DNA of 64,000 nucleotides from Bugulina stolonifera (taxonomy: Eukaryota; Bryozoa; Gymnolaemata; Cheilostomatida; Bugulidae). Both the position numbers and the translations under genes were made by a program. The notes under the pieces are model-generated. The model had not been told where the DNA came from. It worked only from the letters and a program-made list of their open reading frames with translations, and did no database searches. Location: positions 19,259,233-19,323,232 of the forward strand of contig OW285188.1 of assembly GCA_935421135.1 (NCBI GenBank), written 5' to 3'. This document shows positions 12,901-26,976 of the stretch, piece after piece. Numbering within the stretch: position 1 is the stretch's first letter; every line of letters starts with the position of its first letter.

Positions 12901-14247
12901 ACAATGTGGTAAAAAATCTGCCAGTCTCATGATATTGGCTCTTGGGGAGGTAAGAAGTCAACCATGTTCAGTTCAGCATTAGTTAGTCAAAAAGGAAATA
13001 CTGTCTGTTATAATGTATAAAATTATGAATTAACTGAATTAGTTCAGTGAGAGGATAACTACACTACATATTTTTGTTCCCAGTACATAGTACATGTAGC
13101 TACTGTCATTTCAACTCCAGTAAATTAAGTGATATTAAACAGACTCCAACTTCCTAAAGTAAACTATTGTGACCTTTTCCTGGTCTTGTGAGAGTGAGGA
13201 AGCCGCCGGGTCAAATGAATATGTAAATCTAAGGAGATATGATATGCAACTGTTACCCAATATTACTCAACATAGACATGCGTACATGTAACTCAGCATA
13301 ACATATATGTGCATAATACAGTACGATTACTCAGGCTATGGCTATTCTAGTACTTCAATATTATGACACATATTATTTAGGGGCCTGTCTTTTAGTACGT
13401 TTCCATCAGAGAATTGACAGTGACATAACTGATACAGTGATAGCCCCTTATCTGGCTCCATTCTCATTATTACTCAGCTACACTAAAATACAGGTATGTA
13501 CTAGAACAGTAAGTACGCACTAGCAGAAAGTGGTAGTTCACCAGAGTTATTGGCCAAAATGATGTGTGCCCAAATGTTACAAAAGGTCACCAAAACATAC
13601 ATGCATATCCAAACTTTCTACATTTCTACAGGGTGGTACATGTGCGCCTTCCTTACCTTTGTAGAAAATATGGGCACCTCATTTCTTAACCAGCAGACCC
13701 TGGTATGATCCGACCATTTACACTCAAGTATCACTTTAGTCCCTTCCTGCTTACTGTTTAGTGGCTCTAGGAGCTCAGGCTTTCCGGTTGGTCTTAAACT
13801 GAAAACACGACAATCAGCGTATAAATAACAGGTTATGATTCGATAAATTATTTAGGGAAATATTATTTTTATCACCCTGGAATGATTATATTATGAAAAT
13901 GCATAGTTGAATGAATGATATTTTTTTTCAAAGAATTTGTGTGTGAGATAATGAATCATTTCATGACTAGTTTCTCTAATTCTTCACAGTTGAATAGGTA
14001 ACTTGTAAAATGAGGTATGCACAGAGAATTCACTGTAGCCTATATACAATTATGTTATGTAGCCATGTACAATATATTATACAATGTAGCATATCATATC
14101 ATAACTGTAGCCAGTATTATTCACAGTACTCAGTACTTACCTAGTCATATCTTCTGGTTTACAGTGTACTGGATGGAAGTAAAAGGTTCACCAGAGAACT
14201 GCTTCTCTCTTCAGACTCTCTTTCACACCATCGATAAACTGCACTTC
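9954..14247 (-). CDS. Alternative 5' exons with an I-set immunoglobulin domain, probably a second start of the same minus-strand gene
   Basis: Four minus-strand exons: 14141-14247 (5' UTR with ATG at 14146-14148, strong GTAAGT donor), 13657-13798, 11048-11198 and 9954-10007. Joined in phase they encode a start MTS, then one complete Ig fold of the I-set type. The B-strand cysteine is in KVILECKW, the C-strand tryptophan in RVCWLRN and the F strand is NGQYMCIASNLHG. About 48 residues separate the two cysteines. A short basic tail with KSHRIGKLNGS follows. The last exon ends in phase 1, the phase accepted by the micro-exon at 7659-7695, so a transcript could skip the lipid-anchored exon at 8054-8882. 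No signal peptide is seen, so an intracellular Ig domain (as in palladin- or myosin-kinase-like proteins) is the likelier reading. It could instead be a separate gene whose 3' end I did not find. Confidence 0.6.
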
Positions 14248-17205
14248 CTGAAACCAAACATATAAATACAATCAGTTCCAAAAGTGATTAGACTTATATT
14301 TCTTACCAAAACACATGTTGAAATTACAATCAGAAGTGCAACTATCAATTTACTAACATGAAGTTATCTCCACCGGTTTTCAATGATGATGTATGGTAAA
14401 GTCGGATATGTTTTGTAGGGGTGACCAGCGGTTTGGGACTGATTCCAGTTAGTTACATTAGCATGTGTTCACATAGCATGCTTGGAGCATGGTGTTGAGG
14501 GTATTATCATAATATAAAATTTATAAATGGAGCGGCCAGCTTTCTCTGTTGAAATTTCTGAGAAGTACCATGGTTGTGTGAAATTCAAGAAAATCTGCAT
14601 TTCCCTCAGGTCAGCTGCACTGAATATACTATATTATAATGCATATTCATCTCATAAGAATATGAATGGTTGTTGTAGTGTAGACACATAAGAATCCCAC
14701 AGAAAGCAAGACAGAAAACCTACAGGTGAGGGTTGGGCCTGCAGTGTGGTTTACCCAGGCAAGGTTGCCCAGGTGTAACTAAACAATAATACCAAGTAAA
14801 ACAGTGGGGACATGTGAGTAGATGAGATAGGAATGTCACTGTATCAGTACATTAATTATAATAATCCAACATGATCACCTATGAAGTAATAGATGAAGAG
14901 GTATAATCCTTCATCACAAGAAATATTTATTGTCTTAATTGACTTGAATGACTTAACGATTTTACTTAGTAATAGCACTTTATCAGTAACACCATCAAGT
15001 TACATGGCAGAATGGTAAACATTATCATATGTTGAACCTGAAAATGTATGTATGTATCAACATTATATACATGTACAGGACAGGTGCTAGCAGGTTTCTG
15101 CAGGTTTCAGTGACATCTGATCAATGAGTGTCAGATCTATCAATAGTGAATTCCTGATGGTCTGTGGCAGGGGTGAAGGTTCACCTGATAGTACACAACA
15201 AGTGCTTGCAGTGCTTGTGTTGATGGATGGAGTTGAAGAATGGGAATGAGCTACATACAGGCAACAGTGGAACATCATATTTTCAGTAATTTAAAAAATT
15301 TGCTGATCAAATAAGAAAGTTTGCAATGAAAAGGTCTGGAAGATTGATAAAACATGTGTCCTGCTATATTGGTGATCTATTATCAAGTCATCAAATCTAA
15401 ACCATGTTTTCAAAGCAAACCACAAGACAGTTATTGCTGTTTTGTACAAAGTTTTGCTAATTATAATTCCATTAAAGCCATGTTCATCTCATACCTAGTG
15501 GTGGGGCTATATAGTGCCTATGGCTGAACTTGATCATATTGTTGTTACATGACTGGATTGTATTATATTTGGCAAATCTTTGCATTGTACAGTCTAGGCA
15601 AAATACCTAGTATATTTTAATAGAGAGTTATCCCCTCTCCAAAAGCTTTTGCATCAGAATCATGAACCCAAGATTGAACTTTTGGTGGAATATAGTGTTT
15701 AGTATGATACCATATTGAATGGAGCAGAGAAATGCCACTTTTGATGAACAGCACTGGATGAGAATAATTGACCCAAGGGTATTTACATTATAAACAAAAA
15801 CAATTATTATTATTATTTAGTATTTACACAATTATAACAAACTGCCTGGTGGGTTGTAGTGCAAACCACAACATAAATATTGTTAATTTGATTAATTAAT
15901 AAAAAATATAAGAAAGGCTGGAACAAGTAACAGTGATGACAGCACAGCAGGTCAGTTCAGGGTCAGCTAGACCTCAGAATAAATGAGGACGAGACTGGAA
16001 CGAGTGGGCACAGGGTGTTTACTATGCTAATAACAGACAACTGGGAGACAAGATATTCATTCTGATGATCATTGCAGGGGTAATAGACGAGTAGAGAGTA
16101 AGATATGAGAATACCAGATAAGACAATCCCACAGGGTCATGATGTCATGGTGTGCTAGTCAAGCTAGCCTGGTAGTTGAATTTATGGAGTAAAATGGAAC
16201 CGGATATCTAATACTAATACTAGGACTATCTATTAGAACAGGTCTACTGTTAGCTTTGGTTAGAACCAATGTTAGTAATAACCAGCAGGTATTAGAATAG
16301 AGTTATGTGCAGAAGTAAAGAAGTTTGAGATAGCCTTTGTTCTTCGCCAACAATTGAAGCAGGAGAAGTTGTCTTCTCTATAGTTTGTTGGATGACTGCC
16401 CTTACACCTAACTTCAACCACAAACAAGGAACTAAATTTCTCCATGTTTACATGTTGCCTACAGAACAGGGTATAATATATGGCTAGTAGGGGGTATAAT
16501 GTACCTAGGTTAGATATTTATAACAGACAGTCACATTTATATCAGTGTATGTGTGCGCTAGAGTTTGAATCACTAAGTCAATATGAATAGTAACAAAACA
16601 TTGTACTACGACCACACGGATGTCACACATAATGAGCTTCAAATATCAACATCAATTATTTTAAGTAATTATTATATTACACAAGTTATATATGCCAGCC
16701 AAACAACAAACAACAACACAAAGCACTACAGCTGTTGAATTGTTTACTAGAATGCGTTTTTTTACATTCAATCTTCTACTAAAACAATGATGACAAATCG
16801 ATATAAAAATCACCCATACACATAACATAGACATGTGGCACGGTATATTTCAATGAAATAGCAAACTCAAGAGTAATATTGTGTAAACAAAGTGGAAATA
16901 TTTTAGTCTATGGAGATTAGAAAATCCCAGAAGATAACACACCTACTGTTTGCTACTATAATAGTTATAATTGTGGTTTTATAGTCACATATGTATAATA
17001 TTATCATAAATCAATCAGACCACATTCCAGGAGCTTAGCTTTACCCACTTATATAAATTATTATAGCATCAGGCGTTGCTAAGGGACTGAAGAACAACTA
17101 GACACAAAAACTTTCAACTAAAATAGGTGGTTGAATATCAAACATCAATCATAATGATTTAGGCCTGCTCTGCCCTGTTCTACAAACGTCTGTCACTCAA
17201 CATAT

Positions 17206-17390
17206 GATAGTCTGGTCTACAGTCTCTAATCTACATGATAGTCTGGTCTACAGTCTCTAATCTACATGATAGTCTGGTCTACAGTCTCTAATCTACATGA
17301 TAGTCTGGTCTACAGTCTCTAATCTACATGATAGTCTGGTCTACAGCCTCTAATCTACATGATAGTCTGGTCTACAGTCTCTAATCTACA
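17206..17390. repeat. 31-bp minisatellite, six copies
   Basis: Six nearly identical units starting GATAGTCTGGTCTACAGTCT, with one internal C-for-T variant in the fifth copy. It lies in non-coding sequence. Confidence 0.9.
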
Positions 17391-18878
17391 CTCTGCAGAA
17401 AGGGAAAATACTACTAGATGTACGCAGTTCGGCTACATTATTATAATAGACTATGGAATTCTAGATGCGCATGGTAGGCTACATGCAGTAAGCCTGTGGT
17501 ATGAGTATTTAGGACTGAGGCGTTGAAAATGGCCATTTCACAAGCTAATTTTTTCAAAATTTCACCTACACCATATAACTATGAGTTAGTTTCTCTGGGT
17601 TATTCCTAGTAGATCTACAATACATGGGATAGACAACATGTAGAGCTCAATGCACATCCTTCAACAGCAAGGAACAATATAAGAGTCATCAATCCTCAAT
17701 CTATCTGAGTTATAAATAAATTTTATGGCAAGAGTTGCAACATTGAAACAAAACAAGAACTGAAATATTCATTACGCTGTTTTCCCTGGCCACTACACCA
17801 CTATCCTTGATGCTTGCTGCTATGCTACTCAAGGCTGTCACCAAAACATCGTAAACCTAATGACATATCAACAGCTCTATTGGATTATACCACATAACAA
17901 GCCACAAATACCAAGAAAAACAAGTTACTTTCTAGCAAAATGATTAGCACTAGATATCTAACTGTAGTAAACATTTCTTAGCAATTAGCAACCAGTTGAA
18001 CTTCAGCTGAAAGTGATCAGAAAGTCTCCAACATCCTGTAAAAACTGTGCAAAGCCATGGAACAAAAGGGCCTACTCACAGATTATGTAGCAATGCTATA
18101 CCATTGTAATATACATTGTAGATCAGCCACTGTGACGCAATAAATACAGTACTACATTAAAGTTGACATCTTATATCTTCAACTGAGTTATTCATTCATT
18201 GTTCTGAAATAGGATACTGCTAGCCTGATGTACCTATTTTATAGGCCTATCTAATAAATAGTACAATGTAGGTGTGGTTTTGGGTACCAAAGAGATAATA
18301 GAAACTATGTAAGAAACACACATATAGTATAATATAAAGTAAAATAAAATAATTATTATGTTTCTAAACAAAATATACTTTTATACCATCCAATATTATA
18401 TCAGACTTGCATAAAATTTAGTTCACTTAGATGATTGCATAATTAATTCAAGTTGATGAAATTAATAAGATTTTGAATATAGAAATAAGGCTATTATTAA
18501 CCTAAAATCTATTAGCTACAAATGAAAACATAGGCTACATAATACAATCACAATATCTATTAGGGAATTAATAGTTATGGATATTTGAAGAGTGATCATG
18601 TTACATATAAATGAGCCAAAGACCCCATTCATGTGCTACAATTGACTGTGCTCAACACACACAAAGATGTTAGCCTGGATTCCAAACCTGGTAAAAAGAG
18701 TGTGTTTGTAGTTGTGAGTGTATAACCTGGAGGACACAGAATTACCTCCCCTTTCTATGCTGGGCTCACACATACTAGCCTAGGCATCAGGCCTACAACC
18801 TGCTAGCAGTTTGGGTTTGGTGGGATGAACCTGATGAGACTCAAACTACTGAAACTTAGAACGGAGGCTAATGTACAG

Positions 18879-19009
18879 GCTTGCCAAGTTCCACTGATGA
18901 AAATCAGAGAAATTCAGTATTTGGGTGGGGGTGTCCATTTCGGGTAGGGTACTAAATTTTGAGTTGAAAATCAGGGAGTCTCCTGCAGAATCAGGGAGAC
19001 TTGGTAAGC
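18879..19009. mobile_element. Small inverted-repeat element, family 1, copy 1
   Basis: Begins GCTTGCCAAGT and ends ACTTGGTAAGC, with GGGTGGGGGTGTCCATTT inside. A second, clearly homologous copy lies at 27762-27897, so this is a dispersed family with inverted ends. Confidence 0.7.
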
Positions 19010-20448
19010 GTGCTAATGTATACTATAATGATGTGCACTGAGTAGCTACGCTCTACATACAAGTCTCAGGTAATCTCATTACCCAAGTCATTGAATTTGT
19101 GGACAATGAATTGAGGTATTATATAAATAGAGTTCATTGGTGTGTAGATGCACTGCATATAATATAGTGGAGGTAGAGGTGTGCAATACTATGCTGTTTG
19201 TCACAGGGTAGAATAATTTCAACTTTCATGAGTTTATTCCAGGATACATGCTCTGTAATAGCCTGTAGTGCAAACAGTATAACTCACCGGCTTATACTCG
19301 TTGGCTTGACCAGCCCCTTGCAGTTTGCACTGCCGGGTGCCAGTGCTGGCCAACTCCTTGTGAGAAAGGTCCAGATGACATGACCTTTTTTGGCAGGGGT
19401 AGAGAGGGTAGTGCAAACAGTATACAAGTATTTAAATCGTTCACGATCTACATATAGTTGTGGTGAAGTTAAAATGGGAAAGCTATTGGCCAGTATTCAA
19501 ATATTCCAGAAGACCTGACATTCCCTAGCAGTGCTTGCTTCTATAACCACTGTTTACAGGGTGCCAACAATTATATTATTGATCCCCATGCAGAGAGTGT
19601 ATTTCCAATATTTATATGTTTGGGTTTGTGAATAAATCATCATTTTGAAATTTTCAATCAACAACCAATATTGAGATGAAGCCTATCAGTTTCTCTAAAC
19701 CAACCTTTTCTAAACTGTAATGTGTTTGTGCAACTAGTGGCTTTATAAACAATGAACACATAAAGTACAATACAAGGAATGGCTTGCAATCAATTTGTAT
19801 TATTTTATGACTAGAAAAATCAATACATAAGCCTCTTAGCAAGTAATTATTCACTGTTATAACAATTGATAACAATTTTATGTGTATCATAGCTCATTGT
19901 AACCAGGTGTACTATTCCTAGTTGTTACAGTTGTGAAATGTGGGCTAATCTACTGTTATTTACCTCCCCCTCCCTCAAACTCTCACTCCTTTTAATCAGA
20001 ACTGGAAGGCTAAATACAATCCTAAGTTCTTCAAAAATAGCAAAATCACATTACAGTTCAGCATCTGAACTCAAGTTTACAGTGAAGGGTGAGAAATCAG
20101 ACTCACCATAGTTTAGAGGTGCTTGCAAACTCAGGCTAGGCCTACATAGCTTGCAATTGAAACAAAAAATAAGATATAGAAAAATCCAAAATATTTTTCA
20201 CCAGTTGTTTGATACTGTGTACTACATAAACATTTTACACTCCAACTTTTACATTCCAAGTACCAGCATTACTAGGATAATTTGTGTCAATCAAAAATCC
20301 AGTCAACTTTTGACAACACTATAATTCATCATGTAAGATATTTGATAGCAACAATCTATGCAAATGTTACCAAATGGTAAGCTATAGGACTTATCTCTGT
20401 GGTAGAGATCCATAATGTACATGCACCTACATGTAAGTACTAATCAAG

Positions 20449-20573
20449 TTAGCCTGTGTTCCCCTTCTAAGCTCTCCCAAATTAATTGTGAAATTTTGGC
20501 TGTTAACTCACCTAGATTTATCATCAAATCAGCCTAACACTCTAGGGGAAAAGGTTTGGAGCCCAGGCTAGGG
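20449..20573. mobile_element. Foldback with TTAGCCTG ends
   Basis: Left end TTAGCCTGTGTTCCC and right end GGAGCCCAGGCTAG are inverted. It is related to the foldback at 2868-2928. Confidence 0.4.
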
Positions 20574-23500
20574 ACAAGTCTGCTGCTAAAGACTAACTGA
20601 CTAACCCAGAAATTAAGTCATCAATTTGTTTAGAAATCAACTGCTCCAAAACAATGGCTGAGAACAACTTTTGTATTGATGAAGCTTCATTGGATTAGAT
20701 TATCAAAACATTACATGAGCAAATATAATAACTAAATAATTCTTACTGTTGATTATCCGCAATCATTTCAGACTTTCAAGTGGCTATAAATATAAGAGTG
20801 GCACATAAAATTGAGTTCATTGAAGTGCATACAAGTAAATACTTTGGCAATAAATTACTTGGTACATACAGTGTAGGTATGTAGGCTAAAACAATATTAT
20901 TACATATGAGATAAGAAATACAGTACTATAGGAGAGGCAGTGAGAGTAGCTTGTAATAAGGATACCAGTTAGCCTTAGGACCTCCTATAGAAAACCACCA
21001 GACACCCCTAATAACAATTTCACTACTAACTATTTTACACAGCCAAACATGATCACACCTTGTATAAAGTGTGCACACAGGGTAGGCCTATACAATAACC
21101 AGTATCTAGATAATTAGGGGTTTGCATGCATATGCACACTTATTCACAATAGTCATGTATATTGTACATGTAACAAATTATGGAAGCTATAGCCTAACTT
21201 GGTCCTTGCACCTTGGTCATACATAACCTGGTCTAGTTTATTATGTAAGTGTAAGATAATATACTAACTATGGTTAGTCATGTAAACACAGCCTATATAA
21301 CTACCTCAGCTGTTAAAATGGCCGAGTAACCTACATTTGTATATAAATTAATAATATGGACAATCACTGGACTTACCTATTTAGTAATATAAAAGATTAT
21401 TAGGTTTATATTATATTATCATGCTCACCAAAGTTGGTAGATGCAGCTGTTAGTGATGTAACATATTATGTCATTGTAATGGTTGGTCAGTATGAAATCT
21501 AAACAACTCAATTAAGTCATACCTATCTCTATGTTTGGTGCACACATTATAGATATACACTGTGCCGTATGATGAGATAATGTGAAGAGAGCACCTGGTC
21601 TCTGCTATCAGTAAATGCCACTAAATATAGACTTGGGAGTGGATGGTCATTATTCAACTACCGTATATACAATGTATAGCGTTGGATGAGTCCTACTCTC
21701 TAAATTACTCAAGATATAACCTATACTTGTACATTATACATTATACATTATACAGTAATATTGTAACTTATGCAACATTTCTATAATTTACAAGTTTACA
21801 TCAGAAAATGAGTTAGGCTAGTTAATTTACAGTTAACTAAGAGGTGTTCTGCCTCTTAGTTCTATGAGGAGTCTATAACCCTCATGTGGAGACTGAGTTG
21901 CCAGTTCAGCCCCCCAATCTCTTTCTCAAATATGAGTATGGAACTTACAACACACGTTGTAAAGTAGCCTATGGAATATATAAAGTATGTAATGCACATT
22001 TGTCTACATCCATGTTCACATTACAATTTTTAAATAATTGTACTATATAATATTGCTACATGCTACAGTATGTTTACATACCTTTTAGTTCATAGAAATG
22101 TAGTTTGGAATGGAGAAGAGTTCCTGTCCAAAAGTGCAGTATAAAGAAGAGGGTTTCCTCAAAATAATGAACTATCAGCCACAACAACCTGTTGTATCAA
22201 CATCACTGTATGGAGATTAGCCAATCATCAGCCAGGCAAACAATAATATTCTATTGGCCAATAAAATTCTTTGTAACATTAATCATGTCTGGTTGAAAGG
22301 GTAAATAACTCCCAAATCAGTGAATGGGTATTATACTAGTAATGCTGGTTAGTAATCTCTTGGTGAAACGATGTAGTGATTCTCATTCAATCACTATTAC
22401 ACATATGCTCCATACTCACCTACTTTGGGAAGGGTTAGAATTAGGAACCAAGTCTAAGGCCATGAGCACTGCTTGGTGTTTACAAGAAGACTGCTCTGAA
22501 ACAGAGAACAAACAACAGAGTTTTGTTTGTTATGGCAGAGGAGTCCTAGTGGATCAAAGAGCTGGCTGACGACTGACTACAGGCCTCAGGCTGTACAACA
22601 TAACAATTAGCAGCAACAAACATCGTTCTTACTAGCAAAATTAGTGTTATGATAGCGTCTTAGTTACACACACTGTAGTCATATTGAGGCTTGGCTGTAC
22701 GATTGCACTAGGAAGTGGGGGTTGCGAGCCACAGCTATAACAGGTTGATCAACACTCTACATTGCTGTATAAAAGAGATCCTTTACAGCTTACAATTGAG
22801 ATTATTCAATGCCAATATTTGACACTCCCGAAGGTGCAGTTAGAGTTGGAATTGCATAATTATCATATTAATCGATCAATGGTTGCAGTAAGATGTGCAT
22901 GTCGAATGTAAACTTGCTGAGCGACAGAGCTTTCACCCAAGGTGTTATGCATCTACTTGTTATGTCAGGAATTTCACTAAAATGCCGAATTTAGACGCTA
23001 TTAATAGCGATCATGTAACCAAGCCTTTACTTATTGACAGATACATCGTTCGTGCATAACTCTATAACACTGGTTGTATGTGTGATGCATAGCACAACAG
23101 CAGACTGTGTAGGCTATCAAGACATTCCATGTTTTCTTAACATACTATGACAATGACATATGGATATCGAATAATAAGAATGAATATTCATATGCTAAGG
23201 GAATAACAATACAACATGTACATAATTATGTAGCCATAAGAGAGTTTGCTAGTGCCCATGAGATACATTGGCAGTAGATATAATCATATGTAAGAGAGAA
23301 TGGAGATATGATATACCAGTATATAAATGTATACAATGTATACACATATCAAGGCCTAGGGGAGTATGGTAGAGTAAGCAATGATAATAAGATGGAGCAA
23401 TCACCTGCACAGTGCTGTCACTTCCTATAAATATATACAGCTTCTATTACTTCTTCATCTTCCAAGAGAACTTGTATCTAGTGACATCAACAAAAATTAC

Positions 23501-24316
23501 AATGGAGTGTATAATAAAAGGTGATTAAATTATAGCGTTACGTCCCTATATAATTACTACATTGTAGGCCTACATGTATAGCACATATAACTGGTAAACT
23601 TACATGTAGATGTATAAAATTATTTTGCAGTGTTGAAACAAAAAAGCATGCTTTGTTTGGGACCATACATGTAGTGTGTATAGTGATGACCATATAAGTA
23701 GCTGTTCACTGTCTCAGGCTCGTTAATGATACTATGCCAATCTGGAGTTGATAGCAAAAGTGCACACAACTCCTAAATAGTTGATTTATATGCACTAAAT
23801 GAGACTAGTAAGTAGGAGCAGTGAACACCCACATCCTATAATAACCAGGAGCAGCTACTGCAATTACTACATTCTTTTCTTTTTCTATAATTTGACACAA
23901 AACTAACCCTATTTAAGAGATAGGAGTGGAAAGTGAGTCACCAAACAGAAGACAGTTGGGACTTTCAGCTAAGTTCAATGACTACCAACTAACAAAATTG
24001 CTACAAAAAGGATCAAATACGTCATTTCATGTTTACCAGCTCCGAGCAGAAAGTAGGACTAATTAACTTTTCATGGCAGTTCTGTTAGTTGGCCTCTGGA
24101 CAGTCTAAGTCAGAACACAAAGGGGCACCTGCTGCTGTCTCCCAAGCAGCCGATTATAACTTAGTTAGCAAGAGAGGACAACTTCACATTAGAATCATGC
24201 CTGTAAATTTTAGTAATTGCTGGTAAAACCTTTGTAGAGTGCATTTTATACATACTGTATAGCACATGTTCAGCCTATTAGGATAGAGAATAGAGAACAT
24301 CTCATTAACAAGACTG

Positions 24317-24326
24317 TTTATTTATT
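24317..24326 (-). terminator. Poly(A) signals of TBCCD1
   Basis: Two overlapping AATAAA hexamers on the minus strand lie about 160 bases past the TBCCD1 stop codon. This is an ordinary 3' UTR distance. No other candidate lies closer to the stop. Confidence 0.55.
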
Positions 24327-24481
24327 ATGTAATTGATAGTAAGGTAATATAAGCACTTAGCAAGGTATAAAATATACAGAAAGGAATAGTTTAGCGTAGG
24401 AATACAAACTGCTGTATATCAAAAGGATACGGAAGTAATAAGGACGGATGGAAATTCTCACCACAGAGAGACCCTGCACTA

Positions 24482-26976
24482 TCAACGTTTAGAGTCAAAC
24501 TTGAATTTACAGTCTACGTGTTGAACAATGGCATCTATTTCCTTCTTGTGGCCTGTTTCTTGCAGCCATTCTTGGAACTGTTGTTCTACAAGGGCCTGAA
24601 AGTGCTGCTTCTTCTCGGTGTCTTGAGTAGCATCATTAACTGACTTGAGCCACTGCTTGTACTCTTTATTCCTCGCATCTAAAGCCTTCTTGTATGCCGA
24701 TGGCAGAGGACAAGGTATGGAAGTCGTTTTACCTTCCATCTCAAAAGGTGTTATGAACTGTGAGAAATCTGCGGGTGGGAGTAGAAACCATGTGGGCGAA
24801 CTCTCTCCTTGAGTATCATGTCCAGCTATGATGGGTTGATCCCATAGGTTAATGGAGGCAGGGATGAACACTTTACGCATGTGTTCCTCTAGTTTTGGGT
24901 AAAAAGTGTTGTACGGTGCGAGACTAACCGCTTCACAGCCCGGAAGTAGTAGAGGTCTACAGGGTGTGAGCAGGTTAAGAGTGCAGAGTGAGCTACTACT
25001 GACTACCATGCGACCACATGGAGCTATAACTGTAACGTTCTCACAGCCAGTTAGCATGACGGCCACCTCAACTGGACCCAATACAACTGTGATGTTCTTG
25101 CATTTCTCTATGCTCACGGATCTGAGGGGAGAGAGAAGGTAGAAGTAGCTGTACTGGCACCGATGGATCTTGACATAGGCCTGCTCAAGCGTTCCAGAAC
25201 TACGTGCCACCATCTGTTTGCCGACTTGTGTCATGATTATGATCTTATTTCCTTTAACAAACTCACGGCTAACAAGATGGCCGTTGGTGCCAATTTTACC
25301 CCTCTTGATGGCAGTGGTGGTGTCGATAGGCAACCAAGAGAGTCGCTTACCGTTACCAATACATGAGGAGATACCAAAAGGACTCTGAGAGAGGTTAGAC
25401 CTGAACCAGGAATGAAGAGCTTTGAACAGGAACGTCTGCGAGTCCTATAATGGAAAAATAATTATATTATGTTTTTTTAAGCAAGGAATTTATCATATAC
25501 ATATATAAAAAAAGGCCAAACCCCTTAACAAAAACCAATTATATTTTTACCTCCAGCCTAGCAACCTGCTTACTCGAATTAGAACTAACTTGAGTTGCCA
25601 TCACACTTTTGTAGCTGCATGCAAATATAACATGTACATTATTTAATTTTTTACACCATGCATTTGATTAGCCTTTATGAGATACATGTTTATTGTTGGT
25701 ATCAGCTGTAAGGACATTACACCTGCTAGCCTAATAGCATGATGACAATGCGGACATAGAGAAACTTAAAGAAAGAGTCTTGTCCCCAGCATACCTTGTT
25801 GTATCCAGATTGAGATGCGATCTGTGGGTGCATGGCAACCCTCTCTAATGGAGTCAGTGTTCTAAATAAGAACGGAACATAAATATAACCAAACGAAACA
25901 AAAGTATAAAGGCAGAAGTAAAATTACTAGAACATGGGATTTCATCGAAAACGCTTCACAGTAAACATGGGTATGTGAAAGAAATAAATCCTCTTATCAT
26001 ATGGGAATATGAAATACACTGTTGATAACCTACCTGTTTCCATCAATAGATGCTGCGATAAGGAAACCCAAAGCCTTGATAGCCTCCACATTAGCATTAA
26101 CTTCATTAAGTCCAGAGCCATTGGACGCTGGGTCTATCATCAGTTCCATCAGATCATTTAGATGGTGCATAACAAACGTAAAGTGTGCATTCTCATCTAG
26201 ATTTTTCCCGCTAGTTGCAGCTCGGGCAGATTCAAGATCAGGAGAGCGAGTCCGTGAGGGCCACTCGTCGCCAGTGACTAATGAAGATTTCATTGATATC
26301 TTGTGTAGTTGTTGAATATAGAGGAAAAGGACAAACTGCAATGTATTAGCCTTCATTTTCTGTCTCATAGCTGAACGCTCAGACTGTGAACTGAGGTGGA
26401 ACATTTCCAGTCTTTCGGCAGAGGACAACTCCCCCGCTATCATGTGATATTGCTCAAAGTACATCCAGGCTACCTCATCAGTAAGCTGTAGTTTGTTACA
26501 AGCAATATGCTTCCATATAGAATATTGAACGTAAGGATACCCCTGGGCACCTGTCAACAGTATCATAAGGAGCACATAGTCATGACATATCAATAACAGA
26601 ACCGTAGAAATAGGGCTAGACTTGCTAGATTCGTCCAATAGATTTATTAAGCAATACAGTAGACCAGCATGTTATGTACGTTGGCATGCCTTTAAACTTT
26701 TAAATGGAAGTCAACCCGATAAATCATAAAATCAAAGGCTAATATTTCGTTGGTGAAACTTGTAGTGCGCAAATAACTCTAAGAAGGCGTATCAGTAAAT
26801 CAGGCAATTATCAGCCTACCTTTGTTCTTGCAGTAGGTTACCATCTTGCGTATATTGCTAAAACCTAGACGAGGATGTGGTGTCCCAGAAACTGTCCCAA
26901 AAGTAAACAGTTCCCCTTTCACCCACAAAGAGAGATTGAGTCCATCTTGTTGAGGACCATCTCCAGCTGGACCCAT
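24482..26976 (-). CDS. TBCCD1: TBCC domain-containing protein 1
   Basis: Four coding exons on the minus strand: 26820-26976, 26034-26550, 25795-25861 and 24482-25444. Phases agree and give 567 residues, against about 557 in the human protein. The N-terminal part matches the family: LWVKGELFTFG, then WKHIACNKLQL and TLQFVLFLYIQQLHKISMK. The last exon holds the C-CAP/cofactor C-like beta-helix at about residues 300-440 (VKIHRCQYSYFYLLSPLRSV, then IEKCKN), followed by FIIPFEMEG-like FITPFEMEG and a charged C-terminal helix. The TBCC/RP2 arginine finger is absent, as in human TBCCD1, where the same site reads VKIHRC. TBCCD1 links the centrosome to the nucleus and Golgi in human cells and positions centrioles in Chlamydomonas. 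The ATG exon begins after an acceptor-like cttgcag, suggesting an upstream 5' UTR exon. The gene is divergent to HERC1. Confidence 0.95.

Larger units (their letters stand above)
14248..24316. other. Gene-poor stretch between the unknown gene and TBCCD1
   Basis: I find no exon with credible coding content on either strand. Open frames are short (81 residues at most), AT-driven and lack family resemblance. The stretch contains the 31-bp minisatellite at 17206-17390, a small inverted-repeat element at 18879-19009, a foldback at 20449-20573 and a 16-base direct repeat at 19266/19409. The exon at 14141-14247 begins after a splice acceptor, so at least one 5' UTR exon and a promoter of the minus-strand gene should lie somewhere in here. 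Confidence 0.5.

Noticed and set aside
14248..24316. Possible retrotransposon or additional gene in the 10-kb gene-poor stretch
   Set aside because: No reverse transcriptase, integrase or transposase motifs and no long open frame on either strand.
25552..25616. Possible extra TBCCD1 exon (YKSVMATQVSSN frame) between 25444 and 25795
   Set aside because: The acceptor phase does not fit, and joining 25795 directly to 25444 gives a gap-free match to human TBCCD1.
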